Assembly: GCF_946887195.1 (NCBI RefSeq)
Contig: NZ_CAMPKE010000005.1
Coordinates: 168,132-232,131 of the forward strand
Origin: an uncultured Halomonas sp.
GTDB lineage: Bacteria > Pseudomonadota > Gammaproteobacteria > Pseudomonadales > Halomonadaceae
Direction of reading: 5' to 3'
Length of the DNA stretch: 64,000 nucleotides
Positions 36,887-45,947 of this stretch are shown piece by piece. The translations under genes and the position numbers were made by a program. The notes under the pieces were generated by a model. It worked only from the letters and a program-made list of their open reading frames with translations, was not told where the DNA came from and searched no databases. Numbering within the stretch: the stretch's first letter is position 1; each line of letters starts with the position of its first letter.

Positions 36887-37657
36887 TCAGTGCTTGGGGG
36901 CCAGGAACTGCTTCAGGCGCTCGGAACTGGGATTGCCCAGCACCTCGTCGGGCGGTCCCGCTTCTTCGACTACGCCCTGGTGCAGGTAAATGACCTGGCT
37001 GGAAACGTCCTTGGCGAAGGCCATCTCGTGGGTGACCACGATCATGGTGCGACCTTCCTTGGCCAGGTCGCGCATGACCTTGAGCACATCGCCGACCAGT
37101 TCGGGATCGAGCGCCGAGGTCGGTTCGTCGAACAGCATGACTTCAGGGTCCATGGCGAGTGCGCGGGCGATGGCGCCACGCTGCTGCTGACCGCCCGACA
37201 TCTGCGCCGGGTAGTAGTCGGCGCGCTCCAGCAGACCGACCCGATCGAGCAGGGCGCGGCCCTGTTCGATGGCTTCCTTGCGCGGCTTCTTGAGCACGTG
37301 AACCGGCGCTTCGATGACGTTCTCCAGCAGCGTCATGTGCGCCCACAGGTTGAAGCTCTGGAATACCATCGACAGCTTGGCGCGCATGTTCACGACCTGC
37401 TGCCAATCGGCGGGCTCGCGGCCATGGCGAGTCTCCTTGAAGCGGATCGATTCGCCATGCACGATCAATTCGCCCTCATTGGGTTGTTCGAGCAGGTTCA
37501 TGCAGCGCAGGAATGTGCTCTTTCCGGACCCGGACGCACCGATCATGGTGATCACATCGCCCTGATGGGCTTGCAGCGAAAGGCCCTTGAGAACCTCGTT
37601 GTCACCGAAGCGCTTGGTCAGATTGCGCACTTCGAGCGGTAGGGGGGTGTCGGCCAT
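36887..37657 (-). CDS. Polar amino acid ABC transporter ATP-binding protein
   Basis: A 256-residue ABC ATPase. It has Walker A GASGSGKST near residue 43, Q-loop VFQSFNLWAHMT, signature MSGGQQQRGAIARAL, Walker B VMLFDEPTSALD and switch His in VVTHEMAF. It resembles HisP/AotP, including the long insertion with HGREPADW typical of that group. Start ATG 37657 (MADTPLPLE) has GGAG upstream; sequence further left stays open but lacks family resemblance. This is the first gene of the transporter operon, and the 220-base gap before it should hold its promoter. Confidence 0.92.
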   Translation of the reverse strand: MADTPLPLEVRNLTKRFGDNEVLKGLSLQAHQGDVITMIGASGSGKSTFLRCMNLLEQPNEGELIVHGESIRFKETRHGREPADWQQVVNMRAKLSMVFQSFNLWAHMTLLENVIEAPVHVLKKPRKEAIEQGRALLDRVGLLERADYYPAQMSGGQQQRGAIARALAMDPEVMLFDEPTSALDPELVGDVLKVMRDLAKEGRTMIVVTHEMAFAKDVSSQVIYLHQGVVEEAGPPDEVLGNPSSERLKQFLAPKH

Positions 37658-37877
37658 GGTCGGGCTCCATAGGTGGCTGGCGCAGCGCGGCTGTCGCAAA
37701 AAGGCAGCGATTCTAACAGGCGTTTGGCGGCGGATCAGGGGTCGCTGTGGGAACGGGAGTGCGACTTTGGTCGATGCGGTGTTGCCGGCTGCATGAGAAA
37801 TTCCTCTAACTTGTTGTTGTATATAGTTCTTTTGACTTGATTTTTGCTGTTGAGCGATCATGTCGCCTCAACGCTGT

Positions 37878-38894
37878 TTAATCGGGCAGCGTCGTCTCGC
37901 GTATCAGCAGGGCGGCACGGGCGCCGATTTCAACGTTGGCATTGGGAAAAACCACCGCCAGCGGCGCATCATCGACGATGAAATCGCCGGCCACGGCATC
38001 GCTTGCCAGTCGGGTGCCCACGGCAAATTCGCTGAAATTCGGCGTGTCGTCGGCGAAGCACAGGGCAAACTGCTCGGACTCGCGCATCAACTCGTGCTCG
38101 ACGCGAAAGAAAGCCATGTCGGCTGCGTCGCCGCCAGGTGGCTCGCGGCCCTCGATCAAGGCCTCGAGCAGGGCACGCAGCGGGCGCAGCGCGGCCATGT
38201 CATTGTCGCCGAACGGATGTACCTTGCCGAGTTCCAGCGTGAATGCCTGTGCCTGATGATAATGCTTGGAGTAGTGCGAGAAGGTCCAACTGTGCTGATG
38301 CTGATGCAGTACCGCTTGCATCCCTGCGGCGGCCAGCCAGCGCCACTGCGCGGCGTGAATGACGGTATCGGCGAATGGCTCGACGGCGAAACGCGGATAA
38401 CGGCTATCGCGGATCGCGGTATGCAGATCGTAGTGGATGCGCTCGGCATCGGCATGACGCGTGTAGAACGCATCGAGTGCATCCATCAGCTCGCGGGCCC
38501 GCCTGGGTTCATGGCCCGACGGATCGCCGCCCGTTAGTTCATCGACCTGTGTCGATAGCTCACGTCGGAACAGCCGATTGAGATTGGTCGCGCAGAAGCG
38601 CTGGCTGGCACGCATCGCCGGCAGGTTGCCGAGCAGCACCAGCGTCGGCGCACCCAGACGAATCAGCCCGGCTTCGAGCCGCGCGAGTAACTCGCCGACG
38701 AGCTCGATGGGCGCCGTTTCGTTGCCGTGAATGCCCGCCGAGATCACGCAGGCTCTGGCCTGCGTCTGGCGTGCGCTCGGCAGCAGTTCGAGAATCCCCG
38801 GCCCATGCAGGATATAACGGCCAAACGGCAGGCGCCCTTCGTGAGCGGCTGGCGTCTCATCGTCGAGGGTCAGGCTGAGCCAATCAGCCAGCAT
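37878..38894 (-). CDS. astE: Succinylglutamate desuccinylase
   Basis: A 338-residue zinc deacylase of the AstE/AspA family. The zinc-binding His and Glu are in SAGIHGNETAPIELVGELL near residue 57, a third ligand His in YDLHTAIR, and the catalytic Glu in FTLELGKVHPFGDND. It hydrolyses N-succinylglutamate to succinate and glutamate, the last step of the arginine succinyltransferase pathway; astCADB are not in this window. The ATG lies inside the 3' end of the DUF1338 gene (11-base overlap), so the two are coupled. It lies next to a transporter of the arginine/ornithine type on the same strand. Confidence 0.88.
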   Translation of the reverse strand: MLADWLSLTLDDETPAAHEGRLPFGRYILHGPGILELLPSARQTQARACVISAGIHGNETAPIELVGELLARLEAGLIRLGAPTLVLLGNLPAMRASQRFCATNLNRLFRRELSTQVDELTGGDPSGHEPRRARELMDALDAFYTRHADAERIHYDLHTAIRDSRYPRFAVEPFADTVIHAAQWRWLAAAGMQAVLHQHQHSWTFSHYSKHYHQAQAFTLELGKVHPFGDNDMAALRPLRALLEALIEGREPPGGDAADMAFFRVEHELMRESEQFALCFADDTPNFSEFAVGTRLASDAVAGDFIVDDAPLAVVFPNANVEIGARAALLIRETTLPD

Positions 38895-39702
38895 GCTTGC
38901 CGCCGCGAATGTCGGTCGATTCGAAGATCTTGTCGGCGCTGGCGGCGACGAAGCCCTGATACAGCTTGCCGTCACTATCGTTGTAGCGCTTGGCGAATTC
39001 GTAATAGCAGGTGGGGATCTCTTCGACCTGGCCACCGGCGAAGGTGAAGGGCGCACGGTCGGCGAGCGTCGAACCCTGCTCCAGCAGCACCTCGGGCGTG
39101 CCCTTGATGCGGCCGCCGGAGGCGTTGATGCCCAGGCCCAGCGACTCGACCTTGGCGAGCACCTGCTCGACGCTGTCGTAGGTACGGAACTGATTGACAC
39201 TGATGGTGAAGTGATTGGCGCGCAGGCCGATGATCGACAACCAGGCGGCGTATTCGCTCTCCGCCATCAGCGTCTGATAATCCTCGAAGCTGGGCGCTTG
39301 CCATAGCCGACCGGCCCACATCACCTCGGGTGTCTTGACCTCGTTCGCATCGATTTGCGCGACGAGGCCATCGATGATGCGCTGCGCGGCATCGGAAAGC
39401 CGGTCGCACTCGAGCTCGGAGAGAAACACGCGGGGCTGATCGTCGGAGGGCGGCAAATAGCCATAGGCGCGTAGCTTCTTGGCTTCGAACTCATAGGGCT
39501 CGAAGCGCGTGTATCCCAGCGCCAGCAGGTGCGGTTCGAGATCGGCCAGGGTAATCGGGCCGCGATCGAAGGTACGAAAGGCGACGTGATCGTTGACGAT
39601 GGTTTCGCCCTCGGCCACGAAGGCATCGTGGATCCGCTGGGCCTGTGGGGTCATGGCGGTGTAATCGTCCCACAGCTTGGCGAAGAACTGATCGATTGTC
39701 AT
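38884..39702 (-). CDS. DUF1338 family protein (putative 2-oxoacid dioxygenase/decarboxylase fold)
   Basis: A 272-residue DUF1338 protein. Candidate metal ligands are His in NDHVAFRTFD near residue 39, His in GLRANHFTISVN near 162 and Glu in CYYEFAKRYND near 237. The longer relative HglS decarboxylates and hydroxylates 2-oxoadipate using Fe(II); this short form is about half that length and its reaction is not established. The overlap with astE suggests a shared amino acid catabolic context. ATG 39702. Confidence 0.8.
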   Translation of the reverse strand: MTIDQFFAKLWDDYTAMTPQAQRIHDAFVAEGETIVNDHVAFRTFDRGPITLADLEPHLLALGYTRFEPYEFEAKKLRAYGYLPPSDDQPRVFLSELECDRLSDAAQRIIDGLVAQIDANEVKTPEVMWAGRLWQAPSFEDYQTLMAESEYAAWLSIIGLRANHFTISVNQFRTYDSVEQVLAKVESLGLGINASGGRIKGTPEVLLEQGSTLADRAPFTFAGGQVEEIPTCYYEFAKRYNDSDGKLYQGFVAASADKIFESTDIRGGKHAG

Positions 39703-39937
39703 TGGGCGCCTGCCTGTTGTTCTGGAATGACTGTTCTGAAGATGACCGAAACGGCGTTCGTGCGCGACCGGGTAGCAGTAATGGGAATGCCCGATTAGCT
39801 ACCGCGATAGGCCCAACCTTCCGGCGACAATCGATCAGCGGCAAGAGCCCACGTCGGGCTGATGAAAATGGCGGGTGCGATAATGAAAACCCATGGCCTG
39901 CTGGCGGTCAGGCATTCGAGAGGGAAATCATCGGTTC

Positions 39938-39964
39938 TCAAGTTCCTCGTCGATGCGCCGATAT
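39938..39964 (+). promoter_or_regulatory. Sigma-28 (FliA)-like promoter for the chemoreceptor
   Basis: TCAAGTTC, an 11-base spacer, then GCCGATAT closely matches the flagellar sigma-28 consensus (TAAAGTTT-N11-GCCGATAA). It ends 45 bases before the chemoreceptor start, as expected for late motility genes. The rest of the 307-base gap (39703-40009) shows nothing else I can name. Confidence 0.7.
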
Positions 39965-40009
39965 TGGGGCGGACCAAACGGGTCGAGATTCGGATACGAG
40001 GACAAGCGG

Positions 40010-41647
40010 ATGGCAGTCAGTGGCGCGATGGTGGTTCATGGCAGTACTCGTAAGAATGCTTCCACGGTGACGTCCAGCGGTTTGCCCTCCGGTCTGGGAG
40101 GCTGGACGCTCAAGAAGAAGATGTGGCTGACACTGGCTCTGATGTGGCTGGTGATGATCGGTATCGTCGTCAGCATGGCCTGGGAGGGCCGGCGCACGAT
40201 GTACGAAGACCGCCAGCGGTCGCTGTACGACACGATCGGCATGGTGCATACGTTGCTCGATGGCTATGCGACGCAGGTCTCCGCAGGCACGATCGATCGG
40301 GCAGAAGCCCAGCGACGGGCCATCATGGCACTGGATGCGATGCGTTTCGGGGAGAAGCGTAACAACTACGTATTCGTGTTCGACAAGAACGTGGATATCG
40401 TCTATCACCCACGCCGGGAACCGGGCTCCGGCATGAGTGATTATCTGGATCCCAATGGCGTGGCGGTTTATCGCGATCTCGCCAGCCTGGCCGACCAGGG
40501 CGGCTACCTGAACTACCATTCGCAACGCAGCGCCGCCGATAAAACGCTGCTTCCCAAGCTCAGCTACGTCGAGCGCTTCGCGCCCTGGGGATGGAGCATG
40601 GCGGCAGGCGTTTATACCGACGATATAGAGGCGGCATTCGCTAGCAGGCTCTGGCAATATGCCATCATTCTATTGATAGCGGGCGGTGCTCTGACGGCGG
40701 TCTTCCTGCTGTTGATCCGTAACGTGTATCGCAGTCTCGGCGGCGAGCCCAGCACGGCGGTCGATGTGGTCGGACGCATCGCCGATGGCGACTTGACCCA
40801 TTCAACGCCGCTGCACGGTGGCGATACCCACAGTCTGATGTATGCCATCGAGCGTATGCGCGGCGAACTGGCGACCACCATCGCGCGGATTCGTCGTTCC
40901 AGTGAGTCGATCGATACCGGCACCCGTGAGATCGCCGCTGGCAATAACGACCTTTCCGCACGCACCGAAGAGCAGGCGGCGTCGCTGGCCGAAACCGCCG
41001 CGAGCATGGAGCAATTGACGTCCACCGTCAGTCAGAACGCCGACAACGCCGGGCAGGCCAATCGCCTGGCCGCTCAGACCACCACCTCCGTAATCAACGG
41101 CCAGGAAGTGATTTCGCGGGTCGTGACCACGATGGGCGATATTCGCGAAAGCTCCGGCAAGATCGCCGACATCATTACCTTGATCGATAGCATCGCCTTC
41201 CAGACCAATCTGCTGGCGCTCAATGCCTCGGTGGAAGCGGCTCGCGCCGGTGAGCAGGGTCGCGGTTTCGCGGTGGTCGCCAGTGAGGTGCGCAACCTTG
41301 CCAGCCGCTCGGCCAAGGCAGCCAGCGACATCAAGGCCTTGATCGAGAGCTCGGTCGAGCAGGTCAATACCGGGACGACACTGGTCGACCAGGCGGATAG
41401 CGCGATGAGCGAGATCCGCGACAGCGCGCAGCGAGTCAGCGACCTCATGGGGGAAATATCCGCGGCTTCGCATGAGCAGTCGGCGGGGATCGAGCAGATC
41501 AACCTGGCGGTGACGCAGATGGATCAGGTGACCCAGCAGAACGCCGCCTTGGTCGAGCAAGCGGCGACCGCGGCGGGCTCGTTGGAGAATGAATCCGGCC
41601 AGCTCTTTGCAACGGTGGTGCGCTTTCGCGTTGCCGGCGGCGCCTGA
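40010..41647 (+). CDS. Methyl-accepting chemotaxis protein with single-Cache domain
   Basis: A 545-residue chemoreceptor. A membrane helix at about residues 37-58 is followed by a periplasmic sCache_2-like sensor (RFGEKRNNYVFVFDKNVDIVYHP, WGWSMAAGVYTDD). A second helix (YAIILLIAGGALTAVFLLLI), a HAMP region and the cytoplasmic signalling coiled coil come next. The highly conserved hairpin tip is IDSIAFQTNLLALNASVEAA, with RGFAVVASEVRNLA after it. It signals to CheA/CheW. The C-terminus has no obvious CheR-docking pentapeptide. Start ATG 40010 has GAGG upstream and a sigma-28-like promoter before it. Confidence 0.9.
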   Translation: MAVSGAMVVHGSTRKNASTVTSSGLPSGLGGWTLKKKMWLTLALMWLVMIGIVVSMAWEGRRTMYEDRQRSLYDTIGMVHTLLDGYATQVSAGTIDRAEAQRRAIMALDAMRFGEKRNNYVFVFDKNVDIVYHPRREPGSGMSDYLDPNGVAVYRDLASLADQGGYLNYHSQRSAADKTLLPKLSYVERFAPWGWSMAAGVYTDDIEAAFASRLWQYAIILLIAGGALTAVFLLLIRNVYRSLGGEPSTAVDVVGRIADGDLTHSTPLHGGDTHSLMYAIERMRGELATTIARIRRSSESIDTGTREIAAGNNDLSARTEEQAASLAETAASMEQLTSTVSQNADNAGQANRLAAQTTTSVINGQEVISRVVTTMGDIRESSGKIADIITLIDSIAFQTNLLALNASVEAARAGEQGRGFAVVASEVRNLASRSAKAASDIKALIESSVEQVNTGTTLVDQADSAMSEIRDSAQRVSDLMGEISAASHEQSAGIEQINLAVTQMDQVTQQNAALVEQAATAAGSLENESGQLFATVVRFRVAGGA

Positions 41648-41665
41648 GCGAAGCCCCGTGGCACC

Positions 41666-42271
41666 TCAAGAATTGGATACCTGTCCAAATTTTTGGGGTG
41701 TTTTTTCGAGTGGCGGCTCGGGGCAGACGGCGGGATCCTGTTCCACCCGAATCAACTCATCGACGGGAAAATCCAGTTCGCGGGCGCGTTCGACCAGCGA
41801 ACGGTAGGTTGCCTCGCCGATTTGCGGTTCGCGGGCGAGAATCCATAAATAGTCGCGATCCGGCCCGGCGACCAGCGCATGGCGATAGTCGTCGTCCAGT
41901 TCGAGAATGTTGTAGCCACCGTAGAACGGCCCGAAGAAACTAACCTTGAGCCTGCCGACACTGGGTTCCTCGATGAAATACGCCTTGCCCTCGGCGATAT
42001 CCCATTCGCCTTCGCTTAGGTTATAGCCACGATTGACGACCCGAACGCCACCGTCGTCGCGCTGTGTATACGTGGCGGTAACGCAGGATAGTCCCTCTTC
42101 GAAGCCATGCGGCAGGCGGGCGATTTCGTACCACTGCCCCAGATAGGGCTCGAGCCTGAAATCGGTGACCGCCCTGGTGCCGTCAGGAATACCGGTGCAG
42201 CCGGCCAACAATGAAAACGGCGCAAGCCAGGTGAGGCGGGGAAACGACGGTAAACGCGTGGCGATGGCCAT
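41666..42271 (-). CDS. blc: Outer-membrane lipocalin (Blc-like lipoprotein)
   Basis: A 201-residue lipoprotein with a signal ending LLAGC (lipobox). It has the lipocalin core LGQWYEIARLPHGFEEG (GxW motif near residue 48), CVTATYTQRDDG, SFFGPFYGGYNILELDDDYRHALVAGPDRDYLWILAR and the closing FPVDELIRVEQD. Bacterial lipocalins bind fatty acids or lysophospholipids at the outer membrane under stress. ATG 42271; a longer frame would remove the signal peptide from the N-terminus. It is convergent with the chemoreceptor gene, 18 bases apart. Confidence 0.88.
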   Translation of the reverse strand: MAIATRLPSFPRLTWLAPFSLLAGCTGIPDGTRAVTDFRLEPYLGQWYEIARLPHGFEEGLSCVTATYTQRDDGGVRVVNRGYNLSEGEWDIAEGKAYFIEEPSVGRLKVSFFGPFYGGYNILELDDDYRHALVAGPDRDYLWILAREPQIGEATYRSLVERARELDFPVDELIRVEQDPAVCPEPPLEKTPQKFGQVSNS

Positions 42272-42385
42272 GGTCGGGATGTCCTTATCGAGGCGGCATA
42301 CCCTCTTTGTGATAGGGGCATCGGAGAAAAGTTGCAAGGACAAATCAGTGAAAAACGAACCGCTCAATAAATGAACGCTGTACTA

Positions 42386-42427
42386 AAACATCACCAGACC
42401 GCTCTGGGTCGATCCGGTGACGTTTTT
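42386..42427. terminator. Possible bidirectional terminator between tartrate dehydrogenase and lipocalin genes
   Basis: TCACC-AGACC...GGTC-GATCC-GGTGA forms an imperfect stem. On the plus strand CGTTTTTG follows; on the minus strand ATGTTTTAG follows. It lies 39 bases beyond the stop of the gene at 42466, the expected place for its terminator. Confidence 0.45.
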
Positions 42428-42465
42428 GTGTCGAAAGTCTGACAGTCAAATGACCCGACGAACGG

Positions 42466-43542
42466 TTATTCGGCGTGAAGCGCCTTGGCAATGGCCTCGC
42501 CCAGCGATTGTGTATTGCCCTGGCCCTTGAGATCCGGTGTCAGCACGTTCTTGTCGCCTGTGGCCAGCACACTCTCGATGGCATCGACGATGGCCTTTCC
42601 GGCTTCATCGTGGCCCAGGTGTTCGAGCATCATCGCACCGCTCCAGATCTGGCCGACCGGATTGGCGATGCCCTTGCCGGCGATGTCCGGGGCGCTGCCG
42701 TGGACCGGCTCGAACATGCTCGGAAAGCGGCCTTCGGGGTTGATGTTGGCCGATGGGGCGACCCCGATGGTGCCGGTACACGCCGGTCCCAGATCGGAGA
42801 GAATGTCGCCGAACAGGTTGCTGGCGACCACCACGTCGAACCAATCCGGGTGCATGACGAAATTGGCGGTGAGGATATCGATATGGTACTGATCGACGCT
42901 GATGTCCGGGTAGTGCTTGGCCATTTCCTTCACCCGCTCGTCCCAGTACGGCATGGTGATGGAGATTCCATTGGACTTGGTCGCCGAGGTCAACGAGCGG
43001 CGTGGGCGCTTGGCGGCCAGCTCGAAGGCATACTTGAGCACCCGGTCGACGCCGGTGCGGGTCATCACGGTGTCCTGGATGACCACTTCGCGCTCGGTAC
43101 CCTCGAACATCTTGCCGCCGATGCTCGAGTACTCGCCCTCGGTGTTCTCACGCACCACATAGAAATCGATGTCGCCGGGCTCGCGGTCGGCCAGCGGGCT
43201 CTTGACGCCGGGAATCAGCCGGCACGGGCGCAGGTTGATGTACTGATCGAAGGCGCGCCGGAACTGCAGAATCGATCCCCATAACGAGATGTGATCCGGC
43301 ACCTTCTCCGGCCACCCCACCGCGCCGTAATAGATTGCATCGAACTTGGAGAGAGTTTCGAACCAGTCGTCCGGCAGCATCTGGCCGTGTTCGAGATAAT
43401 AGTCGCAGCTGGCGAAGTCGAAATGTTCGAAAGCGAGTGCGATGTCGAAGCGCTCGGCGGCGGTTTTCAGCACGCGCAGGCCTTCCGGCATGACTTCCGT
43501 GCCGATGCCGTCACCGGCGATGACCGCGATCTTGTGACTCAT
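42466..43542 (-). CDS. Tartrate dehydrogenase / D-malate dehydrogenase (decarboxylating)
   Basis: A 358-residue member of the isopropylmalate/isocitrate dehydrogenase family. It has AVIAGDGIGTEVMPEG at the start, LQFRRAFDQYINLRPCRLIPG (substrate Arg residues), DFYVVRENTEGEYSS, the ATKSNGISITMPYWDERV Lys region, SNLFGDILSDLGP (metal Asp residues) and EPVHGSAPDIAGKGIANP. The INLRPCRLIPG and WSGAMMLEHLGH elements favour the TtuC/DmlA group over LeuB. It oxidises tartrate or D-malate with NAD+. It is divergent from a LysR gene, the same arrangement as dmlA-dmlR in E. coli. Confidence 0.85.
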   Translation of the reverse strand: MSHKIAVIAGDGIGTEVMPEGLRVLKTAAERFDIALAFEHFDFASCDYYLEHGQMLPDDWFETLSKFDAIYYGAVGWPEKVPDHISLWGSILQFRRAFDQYINLRPCRLIPGVKSPLADREPGDIDFYVVRENTEGEYSSIGGKMFEGTEREVVIQDTVMTRTGVDRVLKYAFELAAKRPRRSLTSATKSNGISITMPYWDERVKEMAKHYPDISVDQYHIDILTANFVMHPDWFDVVVASNLFGDILSDLGPACTGTIGVAPSANINPEGRFPSMFEPVHGSAPDIAGKGIANPVGQIWSGAMMLEHLGHDEAGKAIVDAIESVLATGDKNVLTPDLKGQGNTQSLGEAIAKALHAE

Positions 43543-43617
43543 GCAATTCTCCCGTTCATGATGACCATCGTTTTCTCAGTCTAGTCGCTGGGCGGTACGA
43601 GATAATCAGGGTAAAAT

Positions 43618-43640
43618 GCAACTTACTGTTGCGAGTAAGT
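43618..43640. promoter_or_regulatory. Overlapping dyads upstream of the LysR gene
   Basis: GCAAC-TTACT-GTTGC (43618-43632) is an interrupted dyad of the T-N11-A style bound by LysR proteins. ACTTACT-GTTGCG-AGTAAGT (43621-43640) is a second perfect dyad overlapping it. They lie in the 108-base divergent gap, just before the LysR start, and are likely autoregulatory or activator sites. Confidence 0.55.
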
Positions 43641-43650
43641 GGAGAATCGC

Positions 43651-44559
43651 GTGGCGCACCTCGACGACCTGGCCTTCTTTCAGCGCCTGGCGCAGTGCGG
43701 CAACCTGACCGCAACCGCGCGCGAACTGGGGCTATCGCTGTCGGCGGTGAGCAAGCGCTTGAGCCTTCTGGAGGCGCGCCTGGGCGTGCAGCTGGCCAGC
43801 CGCACCACACGCCGGTTGACCCTCACCCCCGAAGGCGAGCTGTACAATGCGCGTGGCGCGGCGATTCTCGATGAGCTAAGCGAGCTAGAGGGCGAACTGA
43901 GCGACCGGCAGGGCGAGTTGACCGGGCGGTTGCGCATCAATGCCACCTTCGGTTTCGGCCGGCGTCATGTGGCACCGCTGATTTCAGGATTCACGGCTCA
44001 GCATCCACGACTCGAGCTGTTGTTGGAGCTGACCAATTTTCCCCACAACCTGGCCGATCATGGCTTCGATGTCGGCATCCGCGTCGGCCGTCCGCCGGAT
44101 TCGCGCCTGGTGGCGCGGCGTATCCTGCGCAACCGGCGTGTGCTCTGTGCCGCGCCGGGCTATGTAGCGACCCTGCCAACGCTTGTCACGCCACGCGAAC
44201 TCGGCACTTGCCAATGTCTGGTGGTGCGCGAGAATGACAGTGACTACGCCTTGTGGCGCTTCGTGCGCGGCTCGCGCGAAATGTCGGTCAAGGTCGGTGG
44301 GCGGCTGGCCAGCAACGACGGCGAAGTCATTACCCGCCTGGCGCTGGATGGTCATGGCATCATGCTGCGTTCATGGTGGGATGTGTATCGTCATCTGCAA
44401 AGCGGTGAACTCGTCGTCGTGTTGCCGCAGTGGCAGGGACTCAGCGCCGATTTCTATGCCGTGTATGAGCAGCGTCGACACGTGCCGACACGCTTGCGGG
44501 CCTTCATTGACTATCTTGAAGAAGCCCTGCCGGGACGCGTGCCGCAGCCACCGGTATAG
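43651..44559 (+). CDS. LysR family regulator (DmlR-like)
   Basis: A 302-residue LysR regulator. The N-terminal helix-turn-helix (LDDLAFFQRLAQCGNLTATARELGLSLSAVSKRLSLLEARLG) is followed by a sensor domain with the HVAPLISGFTAQHPRLELLLEL and DVGIRVGRPPDSRLVARRI blocks typical of the DmlR/AaeR group. It is divergent from the tartrate/D-malate dehydrogenase gene and probably controls it. GTG 43651 has GGAG seven bases upstream, so I prefer it to the in-frame GTG at 43639, which overlaps that site. Confidence 0.85.
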   Translation: MAHLDDLAFFQRLAQCGNLTATARELGLSLSAVSKRLSLLEARLGVQLASRTTRRLTLTPEGELYNARGAAILDELSELEGELSDRQGELTGRLRINATFGFGRRHVAPLISGFTAQHPRLELLLELTNFPHNLADHGFDVGIRVGRPPDSRLVARRILRNRRVLCAAPGYVATLPTLVTPRELGTCQCLVVRENDSDYALWRFVRGSREMSVKVGGRLASNDGEVITRLALDGHGIMLRSWWDVYRHLQSGELVVVLPQWQGLSADFYAVYEQRRHVPTRLRAFIDYLEEALPGRVPQPPV

Positions 44560-44627
44560 TGGCAGGCACGGATGTCGATGGTGCGGCCCGGGATAGGGTT
44601 CGTTTCAATTGCCAGGGGGGCGATGGC

Positions 44628-45932
44628 TTGAATATTCTCATGTTTACCAATACCTACCGCCCGATCGTCGGTGGTGTCAGCGAGTCGGTGCAGCGGCTCA
44701 AGTCCCGGTTGCAGGCGGAGGGGCATCGGGTATTGGTCGTGGCGCCGAAGATGAAAGGGCAGCCGCGTCATGAGCCCGATGTGGTCCGCGTGGCCGCCAT
44801 GCAGCGCTTCAACGGCAGTGACTTCTCTTTGCCGGTGCCGATCCCCGGTCAGCTCTACGAGATCATCGAGAACTTCGATCCGGATATCATTCATTCCCAC
44901 CATCCCTTTCTGCTCGGAGACACCGCTGCACGCGCGGCCGAGACCTATGGCCTACCACTGATTTTCACCCACCATACGCTCTACGAGCACTATACCCACT
45001 ACGTACCCGGCGACTCGCCACGCATGCAGCGTTTCGCCGTGGCACTGCCCACCGAATACACGCGTCTTTGCGATGCGGTGATCGCGCCGAGCGAAAGCAT
45101 TCGCGACCTGATGCGCCAGCGCGGGGCCAACGACTCGGTGCATGTGGTGCCCAGCGGCGTCGATACCCGGCGCTTCTCGCAGGGCAGTGGCACGCGGCTG
45201 CGTGCGCAGTTGGGTATCGCACGCGATGCCTACGTGGTCGGGCATGTCGGCCGGCTGGCACTCGAAAAGAATCTGCCATTTCTGGCCGAAGCGGTGACGC
45301 GTCTGCTGCGCAGGTCCCCCGATGCGCATTTCCTGGTGGTCGGCGATGGCGGCGCCCGCGATGCCATGCGCGCGGTGGCGATCCATGCCGGCGTCGCCGA
45401 GCGGGTTCATTTCACGGGCAAACTTCACGAGCAGGCGTTGATCGATGCTTACCATGCCATGGACGTATTCGCGTTTGCCTCGCACAGCGAGACCCAGGGC
45501 ATGGTGCTGGTCGAGGCGATGGCCACAGGCTTGCCGGTGGTGGCGGTCAATGCCAGCGGGGTGCGCGAGGTATTGACGCATGGCGGCAACGGCCTGCTGC
45601 TTTCCAACGACGATGCCGATACCTTCGCCGATAGGCTGGATAGTCTGCGCGACGTCCGGCAACGCGCATCGCTGCGCGATGGAGCGCTCACCACGGCGGC
45701 CAATTTCGACGAGGCGCGCTGTGCGGCGCGTTGCCTTGCGGTTTATCGCCAGGCGATCGCCGCCGGTGGGCCGTTCAGCCATGCCGACGATGGCGCCTGG
45801 GAGCGGGTGCGCGGTCGCCTGGGGGCCGAGTGGCAATTGCTGCGTCATCGCGGGCGCATATTACGCTGGGTCTTTCAGGACGAGCCGGTGATCAGCTTTC
45901 AGCCCGATGAGTTCAAGGAGCCGCAGAAGTGA
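44628..45932 (+). CDS. Glycosyltransferase family 4 protein
   Basis: A 434-residue retaining GT-B glycosyltransferase. The N-terminal MNILMFTNTYRPIVGGVSESVQRL acceptor domain is followed by HSHHPFLLGDTAARAAETYGLPLIFTHHTLYEHYTHY. The nucleotide-sugar domain has GHVGRLALEKNL and the E-x7-E motif in SETQGMVLVEAMATGLPVVAV. The EHYTHYVP region resembles diacylglycerol or phosphatidylinositol glycosyltransferases, so a membrane glycolipid product is possible but unproven. Start TTG 44628 is preceded by GGGGGG and matches family starts; ATG 44640 is a shorter option. It ends 15 bases from the convergent TVP38 gene. Confidence 0.82.
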   Translation: MNILMFTNTYRPIVGGVSESVQRLKSRLQAEGHRVLVVAPKMKGQPRHEPDVVRVAAMQRFNGSDFSLPVPIPGQLYEIIENFDPDIIHSHHPFLLGDTAARAAETYGLPLIFTHHTLYEHYTHYVPGDSPRMQRFAVALPTEYTRLCDAVIAPSESIRDLMRQRGANDSVHVVPSGVDTRRFSQGSGTRLRAQLGIARDAYVVGHVGRLALEKNLPFLAEAVTRLLRRSPDAHFLVVGDGGARDAMRAVAIHAGVAERVHFTGKLHEQALIDAYHAMDVFAFASHSETQGMVLVEAMATGLPVVAVNASGVREVLTHGGNGLLLSNDDADTFADRLDSLRDVRQRASLRDGALTTAANFDEARCAARCLAVYRQAIAAGGPFSHADDGAWERVRGRLGAEWQLLRHRGRILRWVFQDEPVISFQPDEFKEPQK

Positions 45933-45947
45933 TCGGGGCTTGCTGCA

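Noticed and set aside
44952..45848. Long minus-strand frame within the glycosyltransferase gene
   Set aside because: Antisense to a gene with clear GT4 motifs, with no recognisable domain.
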